Assembly (NCBI GenBank): GCA_016839665.1
Contig: JAEOTU010000142.1
Coordinates: 1 to 14,829 of the forward strand
DNA from: Candidatus Hodarchaeota archaeon
Lineage (GTDB): Archaea > Asgardarchaeota > Heimdallarchaeia > Hodarchaeales > Hodarchaeaceae
Direction of reading: 5' to 3'
Length of the DNA: 14,829 nucleotides
This document shows positions 1 through 6,441 of this stretch, in pieces. Under the pieces are notes generated by a model. That model saw only the letters and a program-made list of their open reading frames with translations. It was not told where the DNA came from and searched no databases. Within the stretch, counting starts at the first letter, position 1. Each line of letters begins with the position of its first letter. The position numbers were made by a program, and so were the translations under genes.

Positions 1-18
1 ATCTACACTTTCTGTCAT
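1..18 (-). CDS. 5' end of a probable gamma subunit gene (korC), cut by window edge
   Basis: An ATG at 18-16 on the minus strand opens a frame reading MTESVD before the window ends. It lies 18 nt after the stop of the beta subunit gene, and AAGTGAT sits 5 nt upstream as a plausible ribosome binding site. In korDABC-type operons the gamma subunit follows the beta subunit, and no gamma domain is present elsewhere in this operon, so gamma is the expected product. Six codons cannot prove identity; the call rests on position. Confidence 0.5.
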
Positions 19-36
19 TGTAATCACTTATTATCG

Positions 37-909
37 TCATTTCTTCTTACTTTGTGCCATGTCTCTAAGATGTTGTATTTTCTGACTAAAACCCTCCCGT
101 GGAGCATCCACAAACTCCCCGCAAATTATTATGCCTTTCTTGAAGTCAAATGTAGCCTCATGAGGTGGCCAATTAGTTTTAATCCTAACCTGATTCTTTG
201 TCCATTCTAGCATCTGTACCGCATCACCAAGCTTGTTTTTGCGACCGTATTGAGTGAAACAAGGAGCAAGAACTTCAATGAAACTAAAACCTGGATTATC
301 AAATGCTTTTAGGATACTATTTCTTAATCGGATAGTATCATAACCAGGCCAGCGCGCAACATAACTTGCCCCTGATGCAGCAGCGAGAGAAACCAAATTA
401 AATGGAGGTTCAATATTCCCATAAGGGGTGGTTGACGTAAAATCGCCTATTTGAGTTGTTGGAGCACATTGTCCCCCAGTCATACCGTAGACGTTGTTGT
501 TTATACATAAAACAGTAATTTCAATATTTCTCCTACAGGCATGAATGAAATGATTCCCACCAATTGCAAAAAGATCTCCATCTCCTGAAAGTACAACAAC
601 TTCAAGATTAGGGTTTGCTAGTTTCAACCCTGTAGCAAAGGGAATAGCCCTACCGTGCGTTGTATGAAAGGCAGGAGACTTAAAACATCCACTTGATCGT
701 CCAGTACAACCAATACCTGAAACAATTGCATAATCTTTAGATGTAAGCCCTCTTTCTACAAAACAATGAGTTATTGACGTAATTGCAGACCCAATTAAAC
801 AACCTGGACAAAAGATAAATCGGTGTAAATTTAATCTATCATGTAATGGATGATCCTCGGGAATCTCCTCGGAACTTTCTGGTGCTGGAATTTTATCTGT
901 TGTTGTCAT
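37..909 (-). CDS. korB: 2-oxoacid:ferredoxin oxidoreductase, beta subunit (KorB type)
   Basis: This is the thiamine-diphosphate-binding beta subunit of a four-subunit 2-oxoacid (probably 2-oxoglutarate) : ferredoxin oxidoreductase, which converts 2-oxoglutarate plus CoA to succinyl-CoA and CO2 while reducing ferredoxin. From the chosen ATG it has 290 residues, usual for the family. A CPGC pair (Cys34, Cys37), Cys68 and Cys217 match the four [4Fe-4S] ligands. The TPP/Mg motif starts with GDGD at 109-112 and ends with the asparagines near 137-139, followed by YGMTGGQ, which is typical of KorB. An in-frame TTG at 915 would sit directly against the GGAGG ribosome binding site (917-921), whereas the ATG at 909 has a 7-nt spacer, so ATG is preferred. 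The site lies inside the end of korA, two nucleotides of spacer separate the genes, and translation is probably coupled. The substrate is inferred from the family and operon. Confidence 0.93.
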   Translation of the reverse strand: MTTTDKIPAPESSEEIPEDHPLHDRLNLHRFIFCPGCLIGSAITSITHCFVERGLTSKDYAIVSGIGCTGRSSGCFKSPAFHTTHGRAIPFATGLKLANPNLEVVVLSGDGDLFAIGGNHFIHACRRNIEITVLCINNNVYGMTGGQCAPTTQIGDFTSTTPYGNIEPPFNLVSLAAASGASYVARWPGYDTIRLRNSILKAFDNPGFSFIEVLAPCFTQYGRKNKLGDAVQMLEWTKNQVRIKTNWPPHEATFDFKKGIIICGEFVDAPREGFSQKIQHLRDMAQSKKK

Positions 910-911
910 GG

Positions 912-2063
912 TCAAACCTCCTTTAATAACTCTTCATAAATAAACCGTGGACTGAAGGGAATAGTTGTCGGTACAAAACTACCAGTTACTTCAAATCCAA
1001 GATGCCTGAATCGTTCAACTTCGCGAATGACTTGGCCGTAGTTCATCTCACTAACGATAACTTTTTTCACACCAAGCTGACCTAGTTTCTCCATTAGTTT
1101 TTCCGGAAAAGGCCATAGGATTCTTAATCTAACTAGGCCCACCTTATGTCCGTGTTCACGTGCACGTTCAACTGCTTCAGGAACACCTCTCGAATTAATA
1201 CCATAAGATAAGATAACTACATCGGCATCGTCTAAATGCTGTTCTTCCCATGGAACATATTCATTAATCTCAACGCTTGCCTTCCTAATCTTATCACAGA
1301 GACGTGTAATAAGTTTTACTGCTCCCTCTGGAGTCATATCTGGACTACCAGTGTCATCATGAGTCAAACCTGTAACATAAAAGTTATACTCTGATCCAGC
1401 TACTGCCATACCTGGAATTAGGTCATCATCGAGCACTTCAAAAGGTTTGTACTCGTCTGGAGGAACTTGGGGAGGCTTTCGGTCTATTATCTTAAAATCT
1501 GAGTGATACCTAACTGGTTCCATCATTTGACCTACAATCCCATCTGTTGCTACAATAACAGGAGTTCTATACTTTTCTGCTAAATTAAATCCATAAATAG
1601 AGAAATCATAGCATTCTTGCACTGAAGCAGGGGCAAGAACGATCATTTCATAATCCCCATGCGAAAGATACCGTGTTTGCATAACATCGGATTGCGAAGC
1701 TTTGGTAGGTTGTCCAGTACTTGGTCCTCCTCGCATTACCGTGACAATTACCATAGGAGCTTCTAACATGAATGCTAAACCAACTGTTTCAGACATTAAA
1801 GATAAACCTGGTCCAGATGTTGCCGACATCGCTTTGACACCAGCAAAAGAAGCGCCTACAACGGACACAATCGAAGCAAGCTCGTCTTCCATCTGAATAA
1901 AGGTACCACCAACTTGAGGAAGACGCCGTGACATATAATGGGCAATTTCAGAGGATGGAGTAATTGGATAACCACCAAAATAACGGCACCCGACCGCAAT
2001 AGCTCCCTCAGCACTCGCATAATTTCCAGTGGTCAAGATCAGTTTTCCATTGCTACTACTCAT
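912..2063 (-). CDS. korA: 2-oxoacid:ferredoxin oxidoreductase, alpha subunit (KorA type)
   Basis: This is the alpha subunit of the four-subunit oxidoreductase. It carries the pyrimidine-side thiamine-diphosphate domain and, at its C-terminus, the transketolase-C-like domain. Visible motifs are YPITPSSE at 32-39 (the substrate/TPP loop conserved across the superfamily), the glutamate pair in QMEDE near 57-61, ATSGPG at 81-86 and RGGPSTGQPTK at 111-121. The C-terminal domain runs from about residue 280 to the end, with LSYG and the EMNYGQ stretch typical of KorA. At 383 residues it has the normal length for a stand-alone alpha chain with no fused gamma domain. Its ATG overlaps the end of the ferredoxin gene by 8 nt, and AGAGGGT about 7 nt upstream serves as ribosome binding site. 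It belongs to the korDABC-type operon; 2-oxoglutarate is the likely but unproven substrate. Confidence 0.93.
   Translation of the reverse strand: MSSSNGKLILTTGNYASAEGAIAVGCRYFGGYPITPSSEIAHYMSRRLPQVGGTFIQMEDELASIVSVVGASFAGVKAMSATSGPGLSLMSETVGLAFMLEAPMVIVTVMRGGPSTGQPTKASQSDVMQTRYLSHGDYEMIVLAPASVQECYDFSIYGFNLAEKYRTPVIVATDGIVGQMMEPVRYHSDFKIIDRKPPQVPPDEYKPFEVLDDDLIPGMAVAGSEYNFYVTGLTHDDTGSPDMTPEGAVKLITRLCDKIRKASVEINEYVPWEEQHLDDADVVILSYGINSRGVPEAVERAREHGHKVGLVRLRILWPFPEKLMEKLGQLGVKKVIVSEMNYGQVIREVERFRHLGFEVTGSFVPTTIPFSPRFIYEELLKEV
917..924 (-). promoter_or_regulatory. Ribosome binding site deciding the korB start
   Basis: On the minus strand this reads AAAGGAGG, inside the last codons of korA. It stands 7 nt before the ATG at 909 but only 1 nt before the alternative TTG at 915, which favours the ATG. 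Confidence 0.75.
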
Positions 2064-2346
2064 GATTAATACCCTCTTGAAGCAATTGAATTTCCGTTAC
2101 AAAAATAGACACTGAAGGACAAAGCCGCTCGCACTGCTGACACCCCACACACTCATCTGGTTTAACAGCGACTACAGGATGCAACATCCTTGAGTTATAA
2201 GCGTCCATATCGATCTCTAATACGTCAGTTGGACAGAACTCCACACATAACTCACATCCATCACACTGTTCAGGTAGTATTGTCACGACATACTCTTTAT
2301 CAGCAGGTGGAGGAGGTAATATAGGTTTCCGTTGGCTTCTTAACAT
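2056..2346 (-). CDS. korD: 2-oxoacid:ferredoxin oxidoreductase, delta (2x[4Fe-4S] ferredoxin) subunit
   Basis: This 96-residue protein is the ferredoxin-like delta subunit, which passes electrons from the TPP site of the oxidoreductase to external ferredoxin. Two classical CxxCxxCxxxCP motifs are present: Cys28/31/34/38 and Cys66/69/72/76, each enough for one [4Fe-4S] cluster. A short proline run (PPPP at 11-14) precedes the fold. It is first in the operon, as in korDABC of methanogens, with GAGG about 6 nt before its ATG. No other ferredoxin fold or fused domain is visible. Its position directly before korA, with an 8-nt overlap, makes the subunit role firm. Confidence 0.9.
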   Translation of the reverse strand: MLRSQRKPILPPPPADKEYVVTILPEQCDGCELCVEFCPTDVLEIDMDAYNSRMLHPVVAVKPDECVGCQQCERLCPSVSIFVTEIQLLQEGINHE

Positions 2347-2866
2347 TTTCTTTCCTCTTTGTTAAGTTTAAACTTCCAATAATATTATTCTTTGTTGTGC
2401 TTCAATTTAATGACTAGGCTTTTAACTTTGTTTTTTATAACGACAATCTGATTTCACTTTATAGTTAATTCTTGATCACAATCATTGTTAATTAAAATTA
2501 CCTTTTAACAAACCCCTAACATTTTCTCAATTGTAAACTTTCATTAATGAACCATTCTTCAGAATAATAACAGTAAATTAACTTTAGCCGTTAGGATTCT
2601 TGGTTAGTTTTCTCATTTCTAATTCTAGTACTAAGATCAAAAATAAAAAACCAACCACGTAATGAATTATCTGGAGTTTCCTTGAATTCATAGGAAGATT
2701 AATTTCTCCGACTAATTCGATCTATTGAAGCTATTGCCTATTTATATTAATTATTCTACGCAGTTCATAAATAAACAATTGTTATCAGGGAGTTCTACGG
2801 CATTTCTTCAAATTTACTCCCACCTTACATAATACTCTGGCAAGATTGAATCAGGTTAAAAATTAA
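2347..2866. other. Intergenic region, about 520 bp, AT-rich
   Basis: No convincing gene lies here. The end next to korD must hold the promoter of the minus-strand kor operon; a perfect AT palindrome (AATAATATTATT, 2377-2388) lies about 35 nt before the korD ATG and could include the TATA element. A 19-nt imperfect palindrome around GAATTC (2678-2696) is the only other visible symmetry. A 35-codon minus-strand frame at 2691-2584 encodes a hydrophobic stretch (YVVGFLFLILVLEL) but has no ribosome binding site or TATA box at the right distance, so it is not called. Confidence 0.4.
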
Positions 2867-3727
2867 TCAAAGCGTTCTGATTTCTTTAATTAATTCACCA
2901 GCTTCATGACATTTTTCTTGAATTAAGTTCAAATAAGGCCTCTCTAAACTATCTAAATTTCCTGACATCTCAAATACAGAGGCCGCACTCATGATTACTT
3001 GGAGTATATTTCCAATAGAGTGTGAATATTTATCTTTCAGCTGAAATTTGTCCCGCTTAGCAATACCTCTTTCAAGATGAATGAACAATACAATAAAAAG
3101 AATAGTCAAAAGAATTCCCGCAGAGTAATTGGTTAATATTGCCACTAAATTGGTGGAATAATATAAACCATATTTGTAATCCTCTACTGTAACAATGAGA
3201 ATGATTGACAAGATTATATAGCAAATTACAGTGATAAGAGTTATATATAACCACATAGCTCCCCCTTCAATGACTCTATTGATTTCCTTTCCCTTAATTA
3301 TGACTATTAGTGATATAAGAACATAAGATGCAAAAACCATAACAACAGCAAGTAATAAGGCGAGTGTATCACCAAATAACACATACAATATCACTGGGAG
3401 TACCATATACAATACTGACACTGAAAACATAATTTTACCTGGAATGAAACGAAAATACGACATTATTCCCATAAAGATAAGGATGAGTCCTTCTGCACCT
3501 AAAATTGCGTTCATAAGTAGAAGTACGTCAGTTAGGATTCCAGTAGCTATATTATCTGCAATTATAGGTAAAAATCCAGATATTACCCAGCAGCTCCAAC
3601 CTGCGATAGGAGCAATGAATCTCTTTTTCCTCAGATTGATGAAAAATTCAATAGAAAGCCCTAAACCTACAATCCTAATCAAAGTCAAAACGACTATGTT
3701 GTTGAATGCGAGAAGATTCATTTCCAT
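2867..3727 (-). CDS. Seven-helix membrane protein with C-terminal histidine-kinase-like dimerisation helices, no ATPase domain
   Basis: This 286-residue protein has about seven hydrophobic segments (roughly 6-30, 38-58, 63-90, 98-117, 119-145, 155-180, 190-218). A cytoplasmic helical tail from about 222 to 286 follows. The tail reads like the dimerisation/phosphoacceptor (DHp) region of sensor histidine kinases: KDKYSHSIGNILQ places His236 where the H-box histidine sits, and a second helix follows (LNLIQEKCHEAGELI). The N, G1 and G2 boxes of the ATP-binding domain are absent. The frame stops just after the helix pair, and the DNA downstream encodes no such motifs. It may be a receptor whose tail pairs with a full kinase, a signalling adaptor, or a degenerate kinase. 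GGTG four nt before the ATG at 3727 supports the start; a second ATG lies two codons inside. It stands alone between gene-poor stretches. Confidence 0.6.
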   Translation of the reverse strand: MEMNLLAFNNIVVLTLIRIVGLGLSIEFFINLRKKRFIAPIAGWSCWVISGFLPIIADNIATGILTDVLLLMNAILGAEGLILIFMGIMSYFRFIPGKIMFSVSVLYMVLPVILYVLFGDTLALLLAVVMVFASYVLISLIVIIKGKEINRVIEGGAMWLYITLITVICYIILSIILIVTVEDYKYGLYYSTNLVAILTNYSAGILLTILFIVLFIHLERGIAKRDKFQLKDKYSHSIGNILQVIMSAASVFEMSGNLDSLERPYLNLIQEKCHEAGELIKEIRTL

Positions 3728-3863
3728 TTAACACCATATTTCGAGAGTATGTTTGCATTGAAGGGAAAGGTAAAACTATTAATATACTATTATCAAGAAA
3801 GATACCCAATCCCACCAATTCTTATAGTTCATCCAAAAAATAGTTTCTTTGGATTCTTCATTT

Positions 3864-3932
3864 AAAAAAATATAAAAAAAAATTAAAGAAAAAGGGAGAG
3901 AGTATCCTTACTTCAAGATTGGGTACTTCTCT
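3864..3932 (-). terminator. Possible minus-strand terminator: imperfect hairpin followed by T-rich tract
   Basis: On the minus strand, arms at 3932-3921 and 3907-3897 (AGAGAAGTACCC and GGATACTCTCT) form an imperfect hairpin. They are followed by CCC and a roughly 30-nt tract that is almost all T (3893-3864). Archaeal transcription often ends in T-runs. It would end transcripts arriving from the rubredoxin-like gene. This is inference from composition only. Confidence 0.3.
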
Positions 3933-3942
3933 ACAAAAGATA

Positions 3943-4016
3943 GCTTAGACCACTTCTCACCTAAGCCAAGCAACATCGCCATTTAAGCAATATCTACTAC
4001 CGAGCTTAGGCTCGGT
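3943..4016. repeat. Nested inverted repeats built on GCTTAG/CTAAGC
   Basis: GCTTAG occurs at 3943-3948 and 4004-4009, and its complement CTAAGC at 3961-3966. In addition, ACCGAGC (3999-4005), TTAG loop, GCTCGGT (4010-4016) forms a perfect 7-bp stem with a 4-nt loop. CTAAGC could therefore pair with either neighbour, allowing alternative folds. Role unknown; it could be an RNA structure, a remnant of a mobile element end, or a protein site. Confidence 0.45.
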
Positions 4017-4053
4017 TACTGATGGATTTACAATTAATACTTGTCTTTATCAG

Positions 4054-4218
4054 ATGGGGTATTCATTTTTTCTTACAAGTAATTTATCGAGGATCTTTTC
4101 AGTAGTTTCGACTTTTATGGTTCTCTCATCCTTTTTTTTCCTAGGATTATTTCTTTACTATCTAGGACAAGTTATCCAAGAATATTTATCATCTACTAAA
4201 ACAGAAACCTTTGTATAA
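4054..4218 (+). CDS. Possible 54-residue single-span membrane peptide
   Basis: A short ATG-TAA frame encodes 54 residues with one strongly hydrophobic segment at about 14-38 (IFSVVSTFMVLSSFFFLGLF and onward) and a polar C-terminal tail (QEYLSSTKTETFV). No family was recognised. In its favour: membrane-like composition, a stop only 4 nt from the convergent rubredoxin stop, and an AT-rich element (TTTACAATTAAT) about 20-27 nt before the ATG that would suit a leaderless start. Against: no ribosome binding site, the frame stays open upstream to 3949 without another ATG, and F/L-rich frames arise easily in AT-rich DNA. Confidence 0.3.
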   Translation: MGYSFFLTSNLSRIFSVVSTFMVLSSFFFLGLFLYYLGQVIQEYLSSTKTETFV

Positions 4219-4222
4219 CCGA

Positions 4223-4390
4223 TTAAGTTAATATTGCTAGTCGATAACTAATTCTGACAAAATACTTTTTGGGAGCTCTACATTCAGGGCAAACCCACGT
4301 ATCTGGAAGCTCCTCAAAAGGGATCCCTTCAGCTTCTTCATCATAAGTATATAAGCACATTGTACATTCCCATAATGCCAATTTATGCAC
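4223..4390 (-). CDS. Small rubredoxin-like protein, 55 residues
   Basis: This short gene encodes a rubredoxin-fold iron protein, a one-electron carrier with a single Fe(Cys)4 site. Cys9-x2-Cys12 and Cys34-x2-Cys37 are the ligands. The flanks match the family: WEC before the first pair, YTYD after it, [15 protein letters not shown] before the second, then APKKYF. The spacing between pairs is 21 residues, about 8 fewer than in the common 52-54-residue rubredoxins, resembling the short-loop forms. Unusually, the glycine that normally follows each CxxC is Leu13 and Arg38 here. The start is either GTG at 4390 (used here) or TTG at 4381, which has GGTG 6 nt upstream and would give 52 residues. It is divergent from the longin-like gene, with about 170 bp between them. 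Its redox partner is unknown; the flavoprotein at 5234 is a candidate. Confidence 0.8.
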   Translation of the reverse strand: MHKLALWECTMCLYTYDEEAEGIPFEELPDTWVCPECRAPKKYFVRISYRLAILT

Positions 4391-4531
4391 CTTCTTAATC
4401 GATTTTAACTTCTGAAATCACTGAATTGACAATAAGCAAAATTCTGAAAACGATTTTTTCTTAAGGAATTATAATCATTACTATCATCAAATAGGCTATA
4501 GCTTTGACTTTTCGAAGACTTTATTGAATTT

Positions 4532-4541
4532 GTTATAAAAG
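4532..4541 (+). promoter_or_regulatory. TATA-like box of the longin/roadblock-like gene
   Basis: GTTATAAAAG lies with its centre about 28 nt before the ATG at 4565, the spacing expected when transcription starts at or just before the start codon. No ribosome binding site precedes that ATG, which fits a leaderless mRNA. Confidence 0.45.
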
Positions 4542-4564
4542 CTAACGATCTAGTGTAGAAACAA

Positions 4565-5116
4565 ATGAAATTAGGTACGGTATTAGACATCTTTAGGAAA
4601 AAAGAGGAAACAAAGTTAATCAATTTAGAATATATCATAATATGTCAGGAATCAGGACAACCTATCTTTACAAAGTGTTATGGAAATATTTGTGGAAAAC
4701 TAGGGGAAAAAGACGAACTTTTAACTGCCTTCTTGTCAGCGATAACAACAATGCCTGGAATGTTTGCTGAATCAGATAAAAAAGTCCATAGCATGAGTAT
4801 TGGATCATTGCAATTAGTATTTAACTATACAAGCTCTGATTGTATTATTTGTTTGGCATTCCTAGAGAAAGATATTGACACTAACACATTGAAATTTGTT
4901 GAGCATATCTTCAAAGACATTGCAAATTTGTTGAATGACGATTACCTTGAGACCAATTGGGACAGATTAAACGATCCAAAAGTCCGCTCTTTTGAAAAGG
5001 AATTACTCAAAAAAGTTATTCACCCTAATTTTCATGTTGCATCTCCGTGTGATGGAAATATGCACGATGAGAATTGTCCTGTATGCTTACCATCGATTTT
5101 AAGGTCTTGTCCTTGA
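4565..5116 (+). CDS. Longin/roadblock-like domain protein with cysteine-rich tail
   Basis: This is a 183-residue soluble protein. Residues about 18-125 show the alternating strand-helix pattern of longin/roadblock-fold regulators that accompany small GTPases and are abundant in Asgard archaea. It begins with strand EYIIICQESGQPIF, then a helix with DELLTAFLSAITTMPGMF, then strands HSMSIGSLQLVFNYT and DCIICLAFL, and a long helix to about 125. The C-terminal tail holds Cys162, His167, Cys171, Cys174 and Cys182, with CPVC as a possible metal-binding knuckle. No signal peptide or membrane helix is seen. The family call rests on pattern resemblance, not on a diagnostic motif. It is transcribed away from the rubredoxin-like gene and about 120 bp before the flavoprotein gene on the same strand. 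Function unknown; a GTPase partner is not in the window. Confidence 0.6.
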   Translation: MKLGTVLDIFRKKEETKLINLEYIIICQESGQPIFTKCYGNICGKLGEKDELLTAFLSAITTMPGMFAESDKKVHSMSIGSLQLVFNYTSSDCIICLAFLEKDIDTNTLKFVEHIFKDIANLLNDDYLETNWDRLNDPKVRSFEKELLKKVIHPNFHVASPCDGNMHDENCPVCLPSILRSCP

Positions 5117-5221
5117 TTCAATTGTGAAATTAAACAAAAGACAAAATACTCACTTGATTTAACATAAAAAACTAAAAATTTTAGACATAAAAGAAAACTA
5201 TTTTGTTAACGGAAAAAAGTT

Positions 5222-5230
5222 GGTGAAGGA
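5222..5230 (+). promoter_or_regulatory. Ribosome binding site deciding a TTG start
   Basis: GGTGAAGGA precedes the TTG at 5234. An in-frame stop at 5207-5209 and only eight codons without ATG or GTG between them leave TTG as the only plausible start for the flavoprotein. Confidence 0.7.
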
Positions 5231-5233
5231 ATA

Positions 5234-6217
5234 TTGTCAAATCTTCAGAAAGGTTTTGATGTTATCATTATTGGTGGTGGCCCTGCAGGTCTCTCGGCTG
5301 GGATAGTTGCATCTATTAAGGGATTAAAAGCGGCAGTATTTGAGGGAGGGACTTATGGTGGACTGTTAAGTACCATTTATCCAAAGAAAAAAGTCTATAA
5401 CTATCCAGGAACTCCTCGTATCCGTGCGGATCATCTGGTCTCTGAATGGGTTCGGCAAGCCGCAGATCATGGGGTTTATCTTATTAAAGAACGAGTAACA
5501 AAAATCTATCGTGATCTGCGAGTGGAAACAAATGAACAGACAACTTATCAAGCAAAAGCCATTATTATCGCGACAGGGATGAAGCCTAATGAACTCGGAA
5601 TACCAGGTGAATCAAAATTTTCAAAAAAAGACAGGGGCGTTTATCCCTACGTAATTGAACCTGAATTATTCCTTGATAAGCGGGTACTTGTAGTGGGAGG
5701 TGGTGATACAGCTGTTGATGCCGTGATTGACCTTAACAAGGTAGCAAAAAAGATTTTTCTAGCCCACCGTCGAAACGAATTCCGTGCATCCGAAACAAAT
5801 CTCAAACTAGTGCAACAAGAAGAGATGGCAGAAATTCTTACGAATTTAGCTATAAAGGAGATAATTGGGAAAAAAACAGTTGAAGGAGCAGTTTTGGAAA
5901 ACGTCAACACGAGTGAAGAGGTCAAATTAGCTGTAGACAAGATTATTCTTGCAGTAGGGTTAAAACCAAATACTGAAATCTTTGAAGACCTAGGACTGGA
6001 ATTCCGAGGAAAATTCCTTGTAACAGATGACCTGCAACGTACCAAAGTGGAAGGAATTTTCGCTGCAGGGGACATTGTGTCACCATATCAATTAGCTACT
6101 GTTGCAGCTGCACAAGGAGCTCTAGCAGCTCATGGGGCATATCTTTTTATCAGGGATCCTTACTGGAAGGAAAACCATCTTAAGGAAAAAACAGAAATTG
6201 AACGGCAAATTATCTAA
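5234..6217 (+). CDS. Thioredoxin-reductase-fold flavoprotein without redox cysteines (probable NAD(P)H-dependent reductase, ferredoxin reductase-like)
   Basis: This 327-residue flavoprotein has the two-Rossmann layout of thioredoxin reductases. The FAD-binding GGGPAG is at 14-19, an ATG motif is at 113-115, the nucleotide-binding GGGDTA is at 155-160, HRRNEFRA is at 178-185 and the FAD-closing AAGD is at 277-280. The double arginine after the histidine is the pattern linked to NADPH in thioredoxin reductases. Where those enzymes carry CxxC (around 136-139) this protein has VYPY, and it has no cysteine at all, so it cannot reduce thioredoxin by the usual route. Known cysteine-free members of this fold are ferredoxin-NADP reductases of the YumC type, which would fit a window with two ferredoxin-reducing complexes. 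Electron acceptor is inferred; ferredoxin or the nearby rubredoxin-like protein are candidates. The flavoprotein remnant follows 49 nt downstream. Confidence 0.78.
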   Translation: MSNLQKGFDVIIIGGGPAGLSAGIVASIKGLKAAVFEGGTYGGLLSTIYPKKKVYNYPGTPRIRADHLVSEWVRQAADHGVYLIKERVTKIYRDLRVETNEQTTYQAKAIIIATGMKPNELGIPGESKFSKKDRGVYPYVIEPELFLDKRVLVVGGGDTAVDAVIDLNKVAKKIFLAHRRNEFRASETNLKLVQQEEMAEILTNLAIKEIIGKKTVEGAVLENVNTSEEVKLAVDKIILAVGLKPNTEIFEDLGLEFRGKFLVTDDLQRTKVEGIFAAGDIVSPYQLATVAAAQGALAAHGAYLFIRDPYWKENHLKEKTEIERQII

Positions 6218-6266
6218 GTATACATAAGAAAGTGCACAAAATGATTTCTGGTTTTGAGGAAGAAAG

Positions 6267-6407
6267 ATGAAAGTCGTTATTATTGGAGGTAATCCCGCAG
6301 GCTTGAGTGCAGCAAGTACAATACGTAGAACACATACTAAATGGGAAATTGATGTGTATGAGAAAGATCAATATGTTTCCTACGTAGCAAGGAAAAAATG
6401 TAACTAA
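6267..6407 (+). pseudogene. Truncated N-terminus of a CoA-disulfide reductase / NADH oxidase-like flavoprotein
   Basis: A 46-codon frame with a good ribosome binding site (GAGGA six nt before ATG) encodes the start of a pyridine nucleotide-disulfide oxidoreductase. MKVVIIGGNPAGLSAAS is the FAD-binding first strand and loop, and EIDVYEKDQYVSYVA matches the second strand and the stretch leading to the catalytic cysteine motif (CGLPY or CSGLPY) of the CoA-disulfide reductase/NADH oxidase family. At that point the sequence becomes RKKCN and stops; the remaining roughly 390 residues are absent, and the next gene lies 34 bp away on the other strand. This is most simply a deletion remnant. A small expressed product cannot be excluded because the frame and ribosome site are intact. 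Confidence 0.7.
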
Positions 6408-6441
6408 GTTGGTCTCAATAATATTTGTAACGATTAAAAGA

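Larger units (their letters stand above)
3728..4053. other. Intergenic region with hairpins and long A/T tract
   Basis: The part nearest 3728 should carry the promoter of the seven-helix protein; TATATTAATAG is visible on the minus strand around 3780. Next comes an A-rich tract (3864-3893), then a region of inverted repeats (about 3897-4016) listed separately. A 24-codon minus-strand frame (3982-3908) is present but unsupported. No tRNA or known RNA fold was recognised. Confidence 0.4.

Noticed and set aside
907..915. TTG at 915 as start of the first korB gene
   Set aside because: It is one nucleotide from the GGAGG ribosome site; the ATG at 909 has the correct 7-nt spacing.
2584..2691. 35-codon hydrophobic minus-strand ORF
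   Set aside because: Lacks start signals; hydrophobic short frames are expected by chance in such AT-rich DNA.
3908..3982. 24-codon minus-strand ORF between the seven-helix gene and the rubredoxin-like gene
   Set aside because: Too short, no ribosome site, and it lies within the inverted-repeat and terminator-like region; it might be a transposase tail but nothing confirms that.
3840..4020. Possible tRNA or C/D-box RNA
   Set aside because: No T-loop consensus, acceptor stem or paired C and D boxes could be found on either strand.
4405..4638. 77-codon minus-strand frame
   Set aside because: It overlaps the start of the longin-like gene and its promoter on the opposite strand, has no recognisable family and no ribosome site.
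5647..6075. 142-codon minus-strand frame inside the flavoprotein gene
   Set aside because: It is antisense to well-conserved FAD/NADPH motifs; its serine-rich composition is a by-product of the real frame.
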